Shown here: positions 62,415-64,000 of the stretch, piece after piece
Position numbering within the stretch: position 1 is the first letter of the stretch
Layout: each line of letters opens with the position of its first letter
NCBI GenBank assembly: GCA_009668015.1
Contig: WJYB01000006.1
Span: forward strand, 186,001 to 250,000
Source: Enterobacteriaceae bacterium RIT714
GTDB taxonomy: Bacteria; Pseudomonadota; Gammaproteobacteria; Enterobacterales; Enterobacteriaceae
DNA: 64,000 bases
Reading direction: 5' to 3'
Made by a program: the position numbers and the translations under genes
The notes under the pieces: generated by a model
Told to the model about the DNA's origin: nothing
What the model saw: only the letters and a program-made list of their open reading frames with translations
The model's database searches: none

Positions 62415-62532
62415 GTCTGAGTACCTGTTTGAGAGGAAGTTAACCGGGCAAGTGTGCCATAATCTCGCCGCCAGGCATACTCGTACGGGTCAACTGGTTA
62501 ACGGTGAGTCATGACTTTAAGGATTTATAACG

Positions 62533-63537
62533 ATGCAGCCCATTTCAGGTACGCCGCCGCGCCCTCCGGGTGAAGGTCCCGTTACGCCCTCCCCCGCCGG
62601 AGAGCAGCCTCTGTCTACGCAGCAGCGCACCGTGCTGGAGCGGCTGATCACTCGCCTGGTGGCGCTCACCTCGCAGCAGAATGCGGAAGTGTGGGCCGGG
62701 GTAAAACACGATTTGGGACTGAAAAGTGACACGCCATTGTTGTCGCGTCACTTCCCTGCGGCCGAGCAAAATCTGAATCTGCGCATGAATACCGCGCAGC
62801 AAAATCACACCACTCGCCAGATGGTGTCGCAACTCTCCGAGCTGTTAAGCCAGGGGAATAACCGCCAGGCGGTGAGCGACTTTATCCGTCAGCAGTTTGG
62901 TCAAACGGCCCTGAGTCAGCTGACGCCGGACCAGTTGAAAACCGTCTTAACCCTTTTGCAAAGCAACCAGCTTTCTATCCCTCAGCCGCAGCAACGTCCT
63001 GCGACTGAACGTCCGCTGTTGCCAGCAGAGCATAATACCCTCAAGCAGATGGTCACCCGGCTTGCCGCAGCAACGGGCGAATCGAACAAGCTAATCTGGC
63101 AATCAATGCTGGAGCTTTCTGGCGTAAAAGCGGGTGAGCTGATCCCGGCAAAACAATTTACCCATCTGGTGACCTGGCTTCAGGCTCGCCAGACGCTGAG
63201 TACCCAGACGGCACCTACGCTGCATACGCTTCAGGCCGCGCTGAAACAGCCGCTTGAACCACGAGAATTTGAAGCCGTACGCGAATACGCGCAGCAGAAC
63301 TGGCAGGTCACGCCGCAAACGGTGCTGACTACCGCGCAGGTGCAGGATTTACTGAATCAGATCTTTATCCGTCGAGCCGAGCGCGACAGCGGCGTTCCCG
63401 AAGCCCGAAATATTCAGCCAATTTATAGTCCATTGTTCGCCCCGGTCATGGAGACAATGAAATCACTCTCTGCGCGCCCGGGACTGATGTTCATTGCGCT
63501 GATAGTCGCTCTGGCGTTGTTCTGGCTGGTTGCCTGA
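62533..63537 (+). CDS. flk: Flagellar-ring-checkpoint protein Flk
   Basis: A 334-residue inner-membrane-anchored protein that in Salmonella couples flagellar P/L-ring assembly to FlgM export. The N-terminal region is Pro/Gly-rich (residues about 1-28), followed by a long Gln-rich helical part (such as LSTQQRTVLERL and LLQSNQLSIPQPQQR). A single C-terminal transmembrane helix (LMFIALIVALALFWLVA) places most of the protein in the cytoplasm. No other flagellar assembly genes are nearby; the locus is conserved in enterics. Confidence 0.93.
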   Translation: MQPISGTPPRPPGEGPVTPSPAGEQPLSTQQRTVLERLITRLVALTSQQNAEVWAGVKHDLGLKSDTPLLSRHFPAAEQNLNLRMNTAQQNHTTRQMVSQLSELLSQGNNRQAVSDFIRQQFGQTALSQLTPDQLKTVLTLLQSNQLSIPQPQQRPATERPLLPAEHNTLKQMVTRLAAATGESNKLIWQSMLELSGVKAGELIPAKQFTHLVTWLQARQTLSTQTAPTLHTLQAALKQPLEPREFEAVREYAQQNWQVTPQTVLTTAQVQDLLNQIFIRRAERDSGVPEARNIQPIYSPLFAPVMETMKSLSARPGLMFIALIVALALFWLVA

Positions 63538-63540
63538 TCC

Positions 63541-63573
63541 TCTCGCCCCTCTCCCGCATGGAGAGGGGCGAGA
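63541..63573. terminator. Long palindrome between flk and yfcJ
   Basis: TCTCGCCCCTCTCC pairs perfectly with GGAGAGGGGCGAGA over a 5-nt loop (14 bp), directly after the flk stop and 3 nt before the yfcJ stop. It shares the C-rich/G-rich arm pattern of the REP-like repeats elsewhere in the window. It should end or protect both convergent transcripts. Confidence 0.75.
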
Positions 63574-63576
63574 TCG

Positions 63577-64000
63577 TTACGCTTTCCTGAACGCCACCAG
63601 CGTGACGACAATCCCCACCACCGCCGAGACGGCTCCCGCCAGGAACACAGACGGATAACCCAATGATGTCGCCAGCAGCCCCGCCAGCGGACCGGTTATG
63701 CCATACGAGATATCCTGAAATGCCGCATAGCCACCGAGAGCCGTGCCACGGATTTGCGGCGCGACGCGTTTAACAACCTCAACGCCGAGCGCCGGGAAGA
63801 TCAACGAGCAGCCGCAGCCGGTTAAGGCCGCGCCCAGCAACGCGATCCACGCATCAGGTGCCTGCCAAAGTAATACCAGACCGAGCGTTTCGATAATCAG
63901 CGAAATCACGGCGACTCTGACGCCGCCAAAGCGGTCCGGCATCCAGCCAAACAGCACGCGCATCATCACAAAGGCTCCGCCGAATGCGGTTAAGGTGAAG
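63577..64000 (-). CDS. yfcJ: MFS transporter YfcJ, 3' part only (runs off the right edge)
   Basis: About the last 141 codons of a 12-helix major-facilitator protein of the UPF0226/YfcJ-YhhS branch. The frame is open to the window edge, reading [20 protein letters not shown]. The MFS loop motif is [20 protein letters not shown], followed by the central [20 protein letters not shown]. The start is outside the window. The substrate is unknown. Confidence 0.9.
   Translation of the reverse strand, partial: FTLTAFGGAFVMMRVLFGWMPDRFGGVRVAVISLIIETLGLVLLWQAPDAWIALLGAALTGCGCSLIFPALGVEVVKRVAPQIRGTALGGYAAFQDISYGITGPLAGLLATSLGYPSVFLAGAVSAVVGIVVTLVAFRKA

Noticed and set aside
62545-62620. REP-like palindromic repeat captured inside the 5' end of flk (sequence similar to the CGCCCTC...CCGGAG repeats)
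   Set aside because: K-12 Flk has a Pro/Gly-rich N-terminus of almost the same length here, so the similarity is better explained by Pro/Gly codon composition than by insertion of a repeat.

Overview
The window is a chromosomal segment of an enteric gammaproteobacterium (family Enterobacteriaceae). Almost every gene has a recognisable E. coli/Salmonella counterpart in the same order, from yfaY-yfaZ through men, nuo, ackA-pta, the histidine transport locus, purF and accD to pdxB-flk-yfcJ. Three points argue against E. coli K-12. A cheV-type gene sits between rbn and nuoN, as in Salmonella and Enterobacter. A PTS/split-transketolase/LacI cluster sits between pta and yfcD, where K-12 has yfcC. 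A GNAT gene lies between yfcH and hisP. NuoB is 224 residues with a four-residue insertion that I associate from memory with Klebsiella/Enterobacter. Together with cheV and flk (motility), this makes an Enterobacter-like organism my best guess; genus is inference.

Layout. 1-1290: the 5' part of yfaY (running off the left edge) and yfaZ, an outer-membrane protein. 1462-8466: the menaquinone operon menF-menD-menH-menB-menC-menE, mostly with 1-4 bp overlaps. 8564-10374: elaB, elaA and rbn. 10439-11443: cheV, separated from nuoN by a bidirectional terminator. 11543-26487: the complete 13-gene nuo operon (nuoABCDEFGHIJKLMN with fused nuoCD), reading leftwards. 27122-34508: lrhA, alaA, yfbR, yfbS, hxpA, yfbU and yfbV. 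34846-38267: ackA-pta. 38323-43571: a carbohydrate module of EIIA, EIIB, UlaA-like EIIC and a two-piece transketolase, with a divergent LacI-type regulator and two palindromic operators between them. 43575-48120: yfcD, yfcE, yfcF, yfcG, folX, yfcH and a GNAT. 48270-52341: hisP, hisM, hisQ, hisJ and argT. 52648-63537: ubiX, purF, cvpA, dedD, folC, accD, dedA, truA, usg, pdxB and flk. 63577-64000: the 3' end of yfcJ, truncated by the right edge.

How the parts work together. The men genes make menaquinone for anaerobic respiration and nuo encodes the NADH-quinone oxidoreductase that reduces quinones; LrhA is a neighbouring global regulator. AckA-Pta is the acetate/acetyl-P node. The PTS/transketolase module most simply takes up and phosphorylates a sugar or sugar acid and feeds it into C2-transfer reactions; its substrate is unknown. 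The argT/hisJ locus carries nitrogen-control signals: a tandemly duplicated sigma-54-type promoter, an NtrC-like site, and a 15-bp-arm palindrome in front of hisJ. A PurR box precedes cvpA-purF.

I see no tRNA, rRNA, CRISPR array, prophage, IS element or integrase in the window. Mobile-type sequence is limited to REP and REP-like palindromes at 3' ends. Most of the window is ordinary conserved core genome. The items most worth a second look are the PTS/split-transketolase module and the argT/hisJ control regions.
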